Positions 15,819 to 23,306 of a stretch of 35,814 bases of DNA are shown one piece after another. The translations under genes and the position numbers were made by a program. Source of the stretch: Anaerolineae bacterium. GTDB lineage: Bacteria; Chloroflexota; Anaerolineae; 4572-78; J111. The stretch is taken from contig JAFGDY010000171.1 in the NCBI GenBank assembly GCA_016931895.1, forward strand, positions 1 through 35,814, written 5' to 3'. The notes below the pieces were generated by a model that was given only the letters and a program-made list of their open reading frames with translations, was not told the DNA's origin and did no database searches. Within the stretch, counting starts at the first letter, position 1. Every line of letters begins with the position of its first letter.

Positions 15819-17732
15819 ATGGAAGCGCCAAACTCCCCTCGTCCTAAAGGAACAGTGTACGTGGTTGAAGATTGGCCGATGAATTTAGAGGCCACCCGCA
15901 CCGAGCTAAAAAAAGCGCAGCAACGCCTGGAGCGATATCAGGCCGCTTTGCGTTTAGCCGATGTTGAGATCAAGCGACGTAACCGGAGTATCATTGCCCT
16001 GACCACTTTTGCTTACCAGGCTATCCACACCGCCAACCCGGCCCACCTGCTTAAACTGGCCCTGGTCCAGGCCCTGGAAACCGCCAGCGCCCCGGTAGGC
16101 GCGGTTCTGCTCATTGACGCCGAATCCAAAGAGTTAACCTTGGGGGTGCATAAAGGCTTAACGCCCACCTTAATCCGTATCCTCACCGGCCAGGAGCTGC
16201 ACCAGGGCGCCACTGCCCTTATGCCCCACCTGGTAGCCGGGGCAGGGGCCTTACTGGAATATGATACCTCTGATGACGAAACCGAACGATTGCTTCTGAA
16301 GGCCAGCCACCTGACCAGCCTGGTCAGCCTGTCACTACAAGTTGGCCCGCGCTTGATTGGGGCGCTGCTGGTTGGTTTGCAAGGTAAAAAACACTTTACC
16401 CCCGCCGAACTCTGCTTCTTAATGGCTATGAGTCAGGAAACGGCGGTAGCCATGGAAAGTTTGCGCTTGCGCGAGGGGTTATGGCTTACGGCTGAAGCTT
16501 TGTTAGGGGATGCCGGCAAAGTTGAACTGCAAGAGGTAGAGCAAACCGACTTGAAGGTGGAAGTGCCTACTCCCCTAGGCCTGCCCGACATCACCTCCAC
16601 CCTCCCCCAGCCGGCCGACGACGACCTGGAACAACTGCTGGCGGCGATGATGGAAGCTGAAGACGAGGTGCAGCAACAAAATGCCGACCTTCAGACTCTC
16701 AATAATATCTCTGAAATGATCAACCGCACCCTTGATTTAAAGCAAATTTTGCAATGTACGGTTGACCAAACCCTGACTACACTCAAAACCGACGCCGCCT
16801 GGCTTTATCTGCTTGATGAAAGAAATCAATTGGAAATGCAAGCCCATACCGGACTTTCTATAGAATATGTGCGGGGCATGCAATGCTTGAAACTGGACGC
16901 AGGCATAGAAGGACGGGTGGCCCAGGCCAACAAAGCGCAATTTGTTGAATCGGTAGCCAAAGATGTTCACGGTCATAAAATATGGGTAGACAAAGAAGGA
17001 TTACAAGCCCTGGCTGCCGTGCCTATTACCCGGCCCGGGTCTGAAGTTGGAGATCAAAAAAAACAGGCCGGCGCAAACGTAGTGGGCGTATTGGCGGTGG
17101 GCAAACGCGCCGATAAATATGCGTGGAGTCCGCGCGAGGTGCGTATGTTAACCTCATTGGCCAACCAGGTTGCTCCGGCCATAGACAATGCCCGTTTATA
17201 TGCCCGGGTGCAAGAAGGCGAAACCGGCCTGAAAGCGGGCAACGAAATATTGCAAGAAATCAACGACATGCTGCTGGAAAAAAACGCCAACCTGGAAGGA
17301 TTTATCTCAAATGATCTGACCCCAGCCCTGACCATGGCCTCGCAAATTCTGCAAACGCTTTGGGCAAAATCGGCCGGCTTTACCGACGGCCAAAAGAAAG
17401 AAATAACCACCCTGCAAAAAATCATTACCCGCCTTAATGAATTGGCCAGGGAAACAAGCATCATCAGCGAAACCCTGAATACGGAATTTGATCGAGTGCT
17501 TGACTCCGAAGAGAAAAAAAGCAACTACGGCGGCGCTGTCAGGCCGCTTAGACTGGAGAAAACACACGACCTAAAACCGGCAATTATATCTATGGGCAAT
17601 GACCAAACCAAACCGGAATTAAGCTCACCCCCCAAAAATAATGACCTTTCTGCAAAACCTATGAGCTTTGAAGACGCTATGGCCGCCGGCTTAGTTCCAG
17701 ATAATATCATCAACAGAGAAACAAAAAAGTAA
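15819..17732 (+). CDS. Tandem GAF protein with a vestigial HisKA-like segment
   Basis: A 637-residue soluble protein paralogous to the GAF-GAF protein at 13456. An N-terminal coiled coil (~25-55) precedes GAF domain 1 (~65-215) and an acidic linker with the shared helix DDDLEQLLAAMMEAEDEV. GAF domain 2 (~300-460) contains AWLYLLDERNQLEM. Next comes a helical segment (~492-550, GFISNDLTPALTMASQIL) that resembles a HisKA H-box but has Asn at the His position, and no HATPase follows. The tail (~565-637) is low-complexity. I chose ATG 15819 over the upstream in-frame TTG at 15780 because TTGGAG sits 6 nt before the ATG. Probably a non-catalytic sensor or adaptor. Confidence 0.82.
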   Translation: MEAPNSPRPKGTVYVVEDWPMNLEATRTELKKAQQRLERYQAALRLADVEIKRRNRSIIALTTFAYQAIHTANPAHLLKLALVQALETASAPVGAVLLIDAESKELTLGVHKGLTPTLIRILTGQELHQGATALMPHLVAGAGALLEYDTSDDETERLLLKASHLTSLVSLSLQVGPRLIGALLVGLQGKKHFTPAELCFLMAMSQETAVAMESLRLREGLWLTAEALLGDAGKVELQEVEQTDLKVEVPTPLGLPDITSTLPQPADDDLEQLLAAMMEAEDEVQQQNADLQTLNNISEMINRTLDLKQILQCTVDQTLTTLKTDAAWLYLLDERNQLEMQAHTGLSIEYVRGMQCLKLDAGIEGRVAQANKAQFVESVAKDVHGHKIWVDKEGLQALAAVPITRPGSEVGDQKKQAGANVVGVLAVGKRADKYAWSPREVRMLTSLANQVAPAIDNARLYARVQEGETGLKAGNEILQEINDMLLEKNANLEGFISNDLTPALTMASQILQTLWAKSAGFTDGQKKEITTLQKIITRLNELARETSIISETLNTEFDRVLDSEEKKSNYGGAVRPLRLEKTHDLKPAIISMGNDQTKPELSSPPKNNDLSAKPMSFEDAMAAGLVPDNIINRETKK

Positions 17733-17739
17733 AATTGTC

Positions 17740-17801
17740 TTCAAAAAGTTCAAATTTAGGGCCTTGATTCAAACCAAATTCAAACCTTAGTGTGGTATAA
17801 T
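17740..17801 (+). promoter_or_regulatory. Candidate regulator-controlled promoter with TTCAAA repeats and extended -10
   Basis: TATAAT at 17796-17801 is preceded by TG at 17793-17794 (extended -10) and has no good -35. In place of the -35 are two identical 9-bp direct repeats, ATTCAAACC at 17767-17775 and 17778-17786, with an 11-bp period. Two further TTCAAA hexamers lie at 17740-17745 and 17749-17754. Direct repeats one helical turn apart just upstream of a -10 are the pattern bound by PhoB/OmpR-type regulators, and such a regulator is the next gene. Confidence 0.6.
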
Positions 17802-17865
17802 TAAAAAGTGGCAAGCAAATATTCCAGATCATAATGATTTTGGGCCAATGATATAGAAGTGCACT

Positions 17866-18564
17866 ATGACCTCAGTATTGATTATTGACGACGACAAGCT
17901 ATTATGTGATGCCTTTCAACTTATGTTAAACAAAGCTGGCTTTGAGGTAGAAATAGCCTACGATGGCCGCGAAGGTTTGCGGAAAGCCTACTCCTTTAAT
18001 CCAGACGTTATCTTACTGGATATTATGTTGCCCACCCTGGACGGCTGGCAGATATGTGAACGTTTGCGAGAAATGTCCGAAGTGCCCATTATTATGCTCA
18101 CCGCCCTCGACACTCAGGAAGGGGTGGTGAAGGGTTTGGACCTGGGCGCCGATGACTATATTGTTAAGCCGGTTACGGCTGACGAGTTGGCCGCCCGGAT
18201 TCGGGCTGTGCTCCGGCGTATCTCGCGGTCACCGCAACCGGATGATAATGGCGGCGGCGGTCACCGGGGCATTTTTACCCAGGGTGACTTGACCATTGAT
18301 TTTGAGAGATACGAAGTGACGGTTGACGATGAACGGGTTGACCTGACGCCAACCGAATTTCGCCTGCTGTCTGTGTTGGCCCGGCACAAGGGCCGCGTGT
18401 TGCCTCACCAATTTCTGTTGGCCGAAGTATGGGGGCCAGAATACTCGGAGGATATAGACTCTTTACGGCTATACGTCAGTTACCTGCGCCGTAAGCTGGA
18501 AAAGGATAAATCAAAACCAAGCCTGATCCAAAACGAGTGGGGGATTGGCTATCGTTTTGGTTAA
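17866..18564 (+). CDS. OmpR/PhoB-family response regulator
   Basis: A 232-residue transcription factor. The receiver (1-118) has DDD at 8-10, phosphoacceptor D52 (ILLDIMLPTLDG), a Thr in MLTALD and Lys in IVKPV. The C-terminal winged helix (~140-232) has LTPTEFRLLSVLARHKGRVL, the recognition-helix region LAEVWGPEY, and the wing GIGYRFG. No kinase is adjacent upstream; the kinase at 18804 is downstream behind a terminator. The repeat array at 17740-17801 suggests autoregulation. There is no strong Shine-Dalgarno before the ATG. Confidence 0.93.
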   Translation: MTSVLIIDDDKLLCDAFQLMLNKAGFEVEIAYDGREGLRKAYSFNPDVILLDIMLPTLDGWQICERLREMSEVPIIMLTALDTQEGVVKGLDLGADDYIVKPVTADELAARIRAVLRRISRSPQPDDNGGGGHRGIFTQGDLTIDFERYEVTVDDERVDLTPTEFRLLSVLARHKGRVLPHQFLLAEVWGPEYSEDIDSLRLYVSYLRRKLEKDKSKPSLIQNEWGIGYRFG

Positions 18565-18611
18565 AACCCTTTGGCCAGCCGCAGTAAGCAAAACCGGCAA
18601 ATAATCACCCC

Positions 18612-18648
18612 AAAAGCGTTCAACCTGCTCAAGCATTGAACGCTTTTT
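18612..18648 (+). terminator. Intrinsic terminator after the OmpR regulator
   Basis: AAAAGCGTTCAA (18612-18623) pairs perfectly with TTGAACGCTTTT (18636-18647) around a 12-nt loop and ends in five T (18644-18648). It lies ~48 nt downstream of the stop codon. Confidence 0.85.
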
Positions 18649-18651
18649 AAT

Positions 18652-18788
18652 TTCTAACTTTTTTCTAAGAATATTCACACACCTTTATCATTAAATATTG
18701 TTAAAATTTTTTAAATAAGATTCTTTCAGGGACCATGGTTTTGATTCTCAATTTCAACTATTGATTACTACGCTTACCCTATTATACT
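18652..18788 (+). promoter_or_regulatory. Upstream region of the pseudo-receiver kinase: direct repeats and candidate promoter
   Basis: AT-rich. TTCTAA occurs at 18652-18657 and 18663-18668 with an 11-bp period. A candidate promoter TTGATT (18761-18766), 16-bp spacer, TATACT (18783-18788) lies close to the GTG start at 18804, so the leader would be very short and the AGAGG at 18794-18798 could overlap the transcription start. Confidence 0.35.
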
Positions 18789-18803
18789 TTAACAGAGGCA
18801 TTT

Positions 18804-20228
18804 GTGGCTGGCCAGAGCATCCTTGTCATTGAACCTGATTTAACATTATCCAAAACCATTTCAGAGCAAATATTGCTTCCGCATGGATTCAAACCACTTC
18901 TGGCTCAAAACCAGGCAGAGGGCCTGAGAATAGCGCTTACCGAAGCGCCTCGCCTCCTCTTACTACACCTTCCGGTAACCGCCTCAATTAACCTGTTACG
19001 CGATCTGGCGCTTGTAGCCAATCATCCTTTCCCGGTAATTTTAATAACAGATCAAGCCCTCCCCCAATTGGCAGTTGAGCTGCTCCGATTAGGAGTTAGA
19101 GATTGCCTGACCTGCCCTTTGGCCGCCGAAGAAGTATTGCCGGCCATCCACCGCGCGTTAGGCCAGGAACAAGCTGAAACTGACCGGGAACGTTTTTCCC
19201 TGTTGATGTCGGTAGTTGATGAGGCTGTCTGGATGCTAGATCCAAACTTAAAAGTAATTGCGCAAAATAAGGCCGCCGGTGAGATATTTGGCTGGCCGCC
19301 GGCAGAAGCAATTGGCAAATCAATTTGCGAATTATTGTTCCTGCACAATCATACCACCCATAAATTATGTCAACTCTTGAACCAGGCCATAGAAAAGCAG
19401 CAACCTCTCTTTGACCCAAAGGTGTTGTTGAAAACAAAGGAGAATCGCTCCATTCTTGTGCGCAGCGCCGTTACCCCTTTGCTGCAAAACAGCCGGGTTA
19501 TAGGCATTCTCTGTGTTCTGCAAAGAACGCCCAATGATCAATATGTCAGGTTAGAATTTGCCAACATGGCCGCCCACCTGTTACGCAATCCGCTCAGTTT
19601 CATTCAAACTTGCATTGACCTGCTCATGAGTTCAGACTTGGACCCCCAGAAACAGCAAACAACCCTGAAGAGTATGTGGGAACGAAGCCAGTGGCTGACA
19701 AAATTTACCGATGAACTGCTCAACATGTTACGCCTGGAGGCCGGAGAGGTACGAATTTATGTGGAGTCGGTGGCCATAACGCCTCTGATTGAACAAATTT
19801 TACTTCTGGTTCAAGATGAAGAAAATTTACGTCATCAATTTAACCTGGTTGCCGCCGACAATCTGCCCCTGGTTGCCGCCGACCCCACCAAAACAGAGCT
19901 GATTTTATTTAACTTGTTAACCAATGCCGTTAACCGCTGCCCGGCCGGAGGTCAGGTGGCAATTGAAGCAGAAGCAAACCAATCCGAAGTGATCATTTCT
20001 ATTATAGATAATGGCGAACCGATCCCCCCCAAATTATTGGACAGGATTTTTGGGCAATTCTATCCTGTTGACGATGAAAACGGCAAAATGCCGTCTACTT
20101 ATGAACTTGGACTTTATACCACCAAACGATTGGTTGAATTGCAAAATGGCCGTATTTGGGCCACCAGCCAGCCCGGACAGGGGTCACGCTTTTGCTTTTC
20201 CTTACCTTTTTGGGAGCAAGCATCATGA
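18804..20228 (+). CDS. Histidine kinase with N-terminal pseudo-receiver and PAS domain
   Basis: A 474-residue cytoplasmic kinase. The N-terminal ~120 residues have receiver-like layout (ILVIEPD near 6-12), but the phosphoacceptor Asp position is His (H55 in LLLLHLPV) and the conserved Lys position is Cys (CLTCPL), so it cannot be a normal receiver. A PAS domain spans ~127-242. The kinase core has H258 in AAHLLRNPLSFI and N374 in LLTNAVNRC. Its G1 box reads DNGEPIP and its G2 box ELGLYTTKRL, so some Gly are lost and ATP turnover may be weak. GTG is used as start behind AGAGG. The stop overlaps the next gene's ATG (ATGA), making them a coupled pair. Confidence 0.85.
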   Translation: MAGQSILVIEPDLTLSKTISEQILLPHGFKPLLAQNQAEGLRIALTEAPRLLLLHLPVTASINLLRDLALVANHPFPVILITDQALPQLAVELLRLGVRDCLTCPLAAEEVLPAIHRALGQEQAETDRERFSLLMSVVDEAVWMLDPNLKVIAQNKAAGEIFGWPPAEAIGKSICELLFLHNHTTHKLCQLLNQAIEKQQPLFDPKVLLKTKENRSILVRSAVTPLLQNSRVIGILCVLQRTPNDQYVRLEFANMAAHLLRNPLSFIQTCIDLLMSSDLDPQKQQTTLKSMWERSQWLTKFTDELLNMLRLEAGEVRIYVESVAITPLIEQILLLVQDEENLRHQFNLVAADNLPLVAADPTKTELILFNLLTNAVNRCPAGGQVAIEAEANQSEVIISIIDNGEPIPPKLLDRIFGQFYPVDDENGKMPSTYELGLYTTKRLVELQNGRIWATSQPGQGSRFCFSLPFWEQAS

Positions 20229-20947
20229 TAAAAATTCTGGTTATTGATGATGACACAACCATGCTTCAACTGCTCAGTCTTTCCCTGGAAAATGAGGGGT
20301 ATTACGTTTTCACTGCCGAGAGTGGGCAAAGAGGCATAGAGTTGGCCCGACAACAATTTCCAGATTTGGTTATCCTGGATTTGATGATGCCGGTGATGGA
20401 TGGTTTTGAAACCTGCCGCCGGCTACGCGAATTGGATATTCACTCTATTTTGGTGACCAGCCACCGCCATGATGAACGCAGCGTAGTGAGAGCTTTGGAA
20501 ATGGGCGCAGATGATTATTTGCGCCAACCCGTTAAAATACCAATCTTGCTGGCCAAAATTCGCACCTTGCTGCGGCGCAATAACCAGCGCACGGCCAATG
20601 AGGCCTTCCTGTATGACGACGGCCAATTGCTAATTGATTTAGAGGAGCGACGGGTGGAGCTGCGCGGAGAACCTATTCCGTTGACCCCCACCGAGTTTCG
20701 CTTGCTGGCCATTTTGCTGCGTAAAGTGGGCCGGGTGGTAACGCACGAAGAGTTAATCCAGGAGGTCTGGGGCACCCAAAAAAACGTCAGCCTGGGTTCG
20801 CTTAAACTTTACATCCACTATCTCCGCCAAAAACTTGAGGACCACCCCCGAAAACCCCGTTATCTGCTGGCCGAATGGGGCATTGGGTATCGCCTGCATG
20901 AACCCCGGCCAAACCGGCAGGCCATCTCAACGCCTCAACCGGCCTAA
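20225..20947 (+). CDS. OmpR/PhoB-family response regulator (partner of the upstream kinase)
   Basis: A 240-residue regulator. The receiver (1-118) has DDD at 8-10, phosphoacceptor D52 (VILDLMMPVMDG), a Thr-Ser in LVTSH and an RQPVK segment where KP is usual (Gln before Pro, so the conserved Lys may be replaced). The winged helix (~130-228) has LTPTEFRLLAILLRKVGRVV, LIQEVWGTQ and GIGYRL. The start ATG at 20225 overlaps the kinase stop; an upstream in-frame extension exists, but lies inside the kinase gene. Closely related in its output domain to the regulator at 17866. It ends 33 bp from the convergent gatA. Confidence 0.92.
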   Translation: MIKILVIDDDTTMLQLLSLSLENEGYYVFTAESGQRGIELARQQFPDLVILDLMMPVMDGFETCRRLRELDIHSILVTSHRHDERSVVRALEMGADDYLRQPVKIPILLAKIRTLLRRNNQRTANEAFLYDDGQLLIDLEERRVELRGEPIPLTPTEFRLLAILLRKVGRVVTHEELIQEVWGTQKNVSLGSLKLYIHYLRQKLEDHPRKPRYLLAEWGIGYRLHEPRPNRQAISTPQPA

Positions 20948-20957
20948 AAAACTTGGC

Positions 20958-20970
20958 GCGGCAAAGCCGC
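20958..20970. terminator. Small hairpin between convergent genes
   Basis: GCGGC (20958-20962) pairs with GCCGC (20966-20970) around AAA in the 33-bp gap between the response regulator and gatA, which converge. There is no T-run, so a role as a bidirectional terminator is only possible. Confidence 0.3.
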
Positions 20971-20980
20971 AAACCAGAAA

Positions 20981-22441
20981 CTAGAGTTCGCCGGGCTTTT
21001 GACGATGCCAGGCGGTGGCCTGCTCATATTGATAGGCCGTCCGCAAAATGGCGCTTTCGCCCAAAGCCGGCCCAATAATTTGCAACCCCACCGGCATGCC
21101 ATCCCAAAAACCACACGGCACCGAAATGCCACAAAGCCCAACCAGGTTCAACGTAACCGTATAAACGTCGCTCAAGTACATCTGCAACGGATTATCCACC
21201 TTTGACCCAATTTCAAAAGCAACGCCAGGCGCCACCGGCGAAACCATCACGTCAACCGTTTCAAACGCCTGCTCAAAATCTCGCCGGAGCAGGGTGCGGA
21301 CCTGCTGCGCTTTCAAATAATAGGCGTCGTAATAACCCGCCGAGAGGGCGTAAGTGCCCAGCATAATGCGCCGTTTGACCTCCGGCCCAAAGCCAACCTG
21401 CCGGGTTTGGCGAAAAGTTTCCCACATATCGCCGCCGTCCCGGCGCAAACCGTAACGCACCCCATCATAACGGGAAAGATTGGCCGACGCTTCCGCTGTA
21501 GAAATGATATAATAAACCGGAATGCCATAGGCGGTGTTGGGTAACGACACGTCAATAATCTCTGCTCCCAACCCGGCCAGTTGCTCGATAGCCGCCCGGA
21601 TGATGGTTTCCACCCCGGCCTCAAGCCCGCCCACAAAATACTCTTTGGGCACACCAATTCTGAGGCCCTTCAGGTTATCGCCCTGTTTCATTTCCGCTAC
21701 GTAATCCGGGGTGGGGGCATTGATTGAAGTGGAATCGCGGAAATCGTAGCCGGCCAGGCCGGTAAGCAACATAGCTGCGTCTTCCACATCTTTGGCCAGC
21801 GGCCCAATCTGGTCCAGCGAGGAGCCGTGGGCAATAAGGCCATACCGGCTGACCCGGCCGTATGTGGGTTTCAGTCCCACCACTCCGCAAAAAGAAGCCG
21901 GTTGGCGAATACTGCCGCCGGTATCGGTGCCCAGCGCCCCCAGGGTTTCGGCGGCGGCTACGGCGGCGGCGCTGCCGCCACTGCTGCCGCCCGGCACGCG
22001 GCTCAAGTTCCAGGGATTGTTGGTGGGGTGAAAGGCTGAGTATTCGGTGGAAGAACCCATCGTAAATTCGTCGGTATTGGTTTTGCCCACAAACACGGCC
22101 CCGGCCTGGCGCAGTTTGATCACGGCTGTTGCGTCAAAAGGGGGCACGTAATTTTTTAACATGGCCGAGCCGGCCGTGGTGGGCACGCCCTGGGTAATAA
22201 TGGCGTCTTTAACGGCCAGGGGTATCCCCAGCAGCGGGTTATCCTCACCCGCAGCGCGGCGTTCATCGGCAAAACGAGCCATTTGTAAGGCCAGGTCTTG
22301 CTGCACGCTGATGTAAGCTTGCACCTTTTTTTCAACCACCGCAATCCGCTCTAATACGCTTTCGGTCAATTCAACCGACGTGATCTCGCCCTGGCGCAGT
22401 TTATCTTGCGCGGCATGGATGGTTAGAGAGTAAAGTTCCAA
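20981..22441 (-). CDS. gatA: Glutamyl-tRNA(Gln)/aspartyl-tRNA(Asn) amidotransferase subunit A
   Basis: A 486-residue amidase-signature subunit that releases ammonia from glutamine to amidate Glu-tRNA(Gln) or Asp-tRNA(Asn) in the GatCAB complex. The Ser-cisSer-Lys triad is visible: K78 in LAVKDAI, S153 in [15 protein letters not shown] and S177 in [16 protein letters not shown]. Length equals the usual ~485. I chose the TTG at 22441, because GGAGG lies just upstream and the product then begins [15 protein letters not shown] as in the family; a 25-residue upstream extension overlaps gatC and lacks family similarity. It follows gatC on the same strand by 31 nt. No gatB is in the window. Confidence 0.96.
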   Translation of the reverse strand: MELYSLTIHAAQDKLRQGEITSVELTESVLERIAVVEKKVQAYISVQQDLALQMARFADERRAAGEDNPLLGIPLAVKDAIITQGVPTTAGSAMLKNYVPPFDATAVIKLRQAGAVFVGKTNTDEFTMGSSTEYSAFHPTNNPWNLSRVPGGSSGGSAAAVAAAETLGALGTDTGGSIRQPASFCGVVGLKPTYGRVSRYGLIAHGSSLDQIGPLAKDVEDAAMLLTGLAGYDFRDSTSINAPTPDYVAEMKQGDNLKGLRIGVPKEYFVGGLEAGVETIIRAAIEQLAGLGAEIIDVSLPNTAYGIPVYYIISTAEASANLSRYDGVRYGLRRDGGDMWETFRQTRQVGFGPEVKRRIMLGTYALSAGYYDAYYLKAQQVRTLLRRDFEQAFETVDVMVSPVAPGVAFEIGSKVDNPLQMYLSDVYTVTLNLVGLCGISVPCGFWDGMPVGLQIIGPALGESAILRTAYQYEQATAWHRQKPGEL

Positions 22442-22472
22442 GGTGTCCTCCAATGGAACAAGTCTGTGAGCG

Positions 22473-22763
22473 TTAATCCAGCACAGCCCGCACTCTAAAA
22501 CTGGCTTCATCTGCATCAGGAGCGTTGGCCAAAGCTTCCTCGGTAGGCAGGGAGAGCCTGACCTCGTCAGGTCGCATGACGTTTTTTAAAGGGATGGCGC
22601 TGGCTGTAGGGGGGATGCCGGTGGTGTCAACTTGCTGTAACATTTCAGCATAATCTAAAATAGCCGAAAGTTGTTCTTGAAACATTTTCTTTTCTGCGTC
22701 GGTCAGGGTGAGTTTGGCCAGTTCGGCAATCGTTTCCACTTCGGTCAGGCTTAGTTTTGCCAC
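22473..22763 (-). CDS. gatC: Glutamyl-tRNA(Gln)/aspartyl-tRNA(Asn) amidotransferase subunit C
   Basis: A 96-residue structural subunit of GatCAB. It shows the usual N-terminal helix pattern [19 protein letters not shown], the [12 protein letters not shown] segment and the C-terminal belt with [10 protein letters not shown], which wraps GatA/GatB in known structures. The GTG at 22763 is preferred: GGAGG is 8 nt upstream and the resulting length fits the family, while an ATG at 22802 would add 13 residues without similarity. First gene of the gatC-gatA pair. Confidence 0.93.
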   Translation of the reverse strand: MAKLSLTEVETIAELAKLTLTDAEKKMFQEQLSAILDYAEMLQQVDTTGIPPTASAIPLKNVMRPDEVRLSLPTEEALANAPDADEASFRVRAVLD

Positions 22764-22889
22764 CGGGTATGCCTCCAGTTCAAATTCAAATTTTATACTC
22801 AACAGCGGCTATTATAACCGATGATAACCCCAGACCCAAATTAGGGCTTGGTTATCAAGGTGATTTTTTAACGCAGGGAGCAGCACAAA

Positions 22890-22918
22890 TTGACATATAA
22901 TGTCAATAGTGTTATAGT
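22890..22918 (+). promoter_or_regulatory. Strong sigma70-type promoter with palindromic operator over the -35
   Basis: TTGACA (22890-22895), a 17-bp spacer and TATAGT (22913-22918) give 6/6 and 5/6 matches. A perfect palindrome, TTGACAT-ATA-ATGTCAA at 22890-22906, covers the -35 and invites repressor binding. It reads toward the CstA-family gene ~390 bp downstream. Confidence 0.7.
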
Positions 22919-23306
22919 GCAAGGCCAAGTTAGATGTGTCCTCGCCACGATTCTTGGTTCTTTATTTACACTGTCCCATAAGTTAAATAACAGGTTAACC
23001 TTTGCATTGTCAGGTAAAAAGGAGGTGGGTTGCAACATAAACCTGGTAACTGTTCATGCAACGCTGTCGAATAGTCAAATGTCCATCATCGCCTCTGGAC
23101 AACGATACCTCTGCCTTCTTCATCGCTCCCCAAGCGCAATTTCAACTCTGCTCAGGTGGATAGTTACCACACTGCGGATACCTGGGGCGCCGGCCGGCAA
23201 CCGGTTCAGGTAGCTTAATTATTTGACTGTGTCCAACCTTTTTTATTGACAACAAAATATCAAATCAACCCAGCGGCTTATCTTATTGAAAGGAGCATCA
23301 TTAACT
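22919..23306 (+). other. Long 5' leader of the CstA-family gene
   Basis: About 385 nt between the promoter and the transporter start. It contains an unused consensus-like ribosome-binding site, AAGGAGGT at 23019-23026, which could serve a ~14-codon leader frame from TTG 23030 to TAG 23074, and a possible ACCTG/CAGGT stem near 23180-23213. I do not recognise a riboswitch class. A longer frame crossing the region has no protein-family features. Confidence 0.45.

Noticed and set aside
20156-20224. 23-residue upstream extension of the last OmpR regulator
   Set aside because: It lies inside the kinase gene; the ATG at 20225 overlapping the kinase stop begins the conserved receiver.
22442-22516. 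N-terminal extension of gatA to an upstream ATG
   Set aside because: The extra 25 residues overlap gatC, have no family similarity, and the TTG at 22441 has the ribosome-binding site.
22890-23213. 107-codon open frame upstream of the CstA-family gene
   Set aside because: Its first codons lie inside the strong promoter, its composition shows no protein-family features, and the only good ribosome-binding site lies internally without a suitable start.
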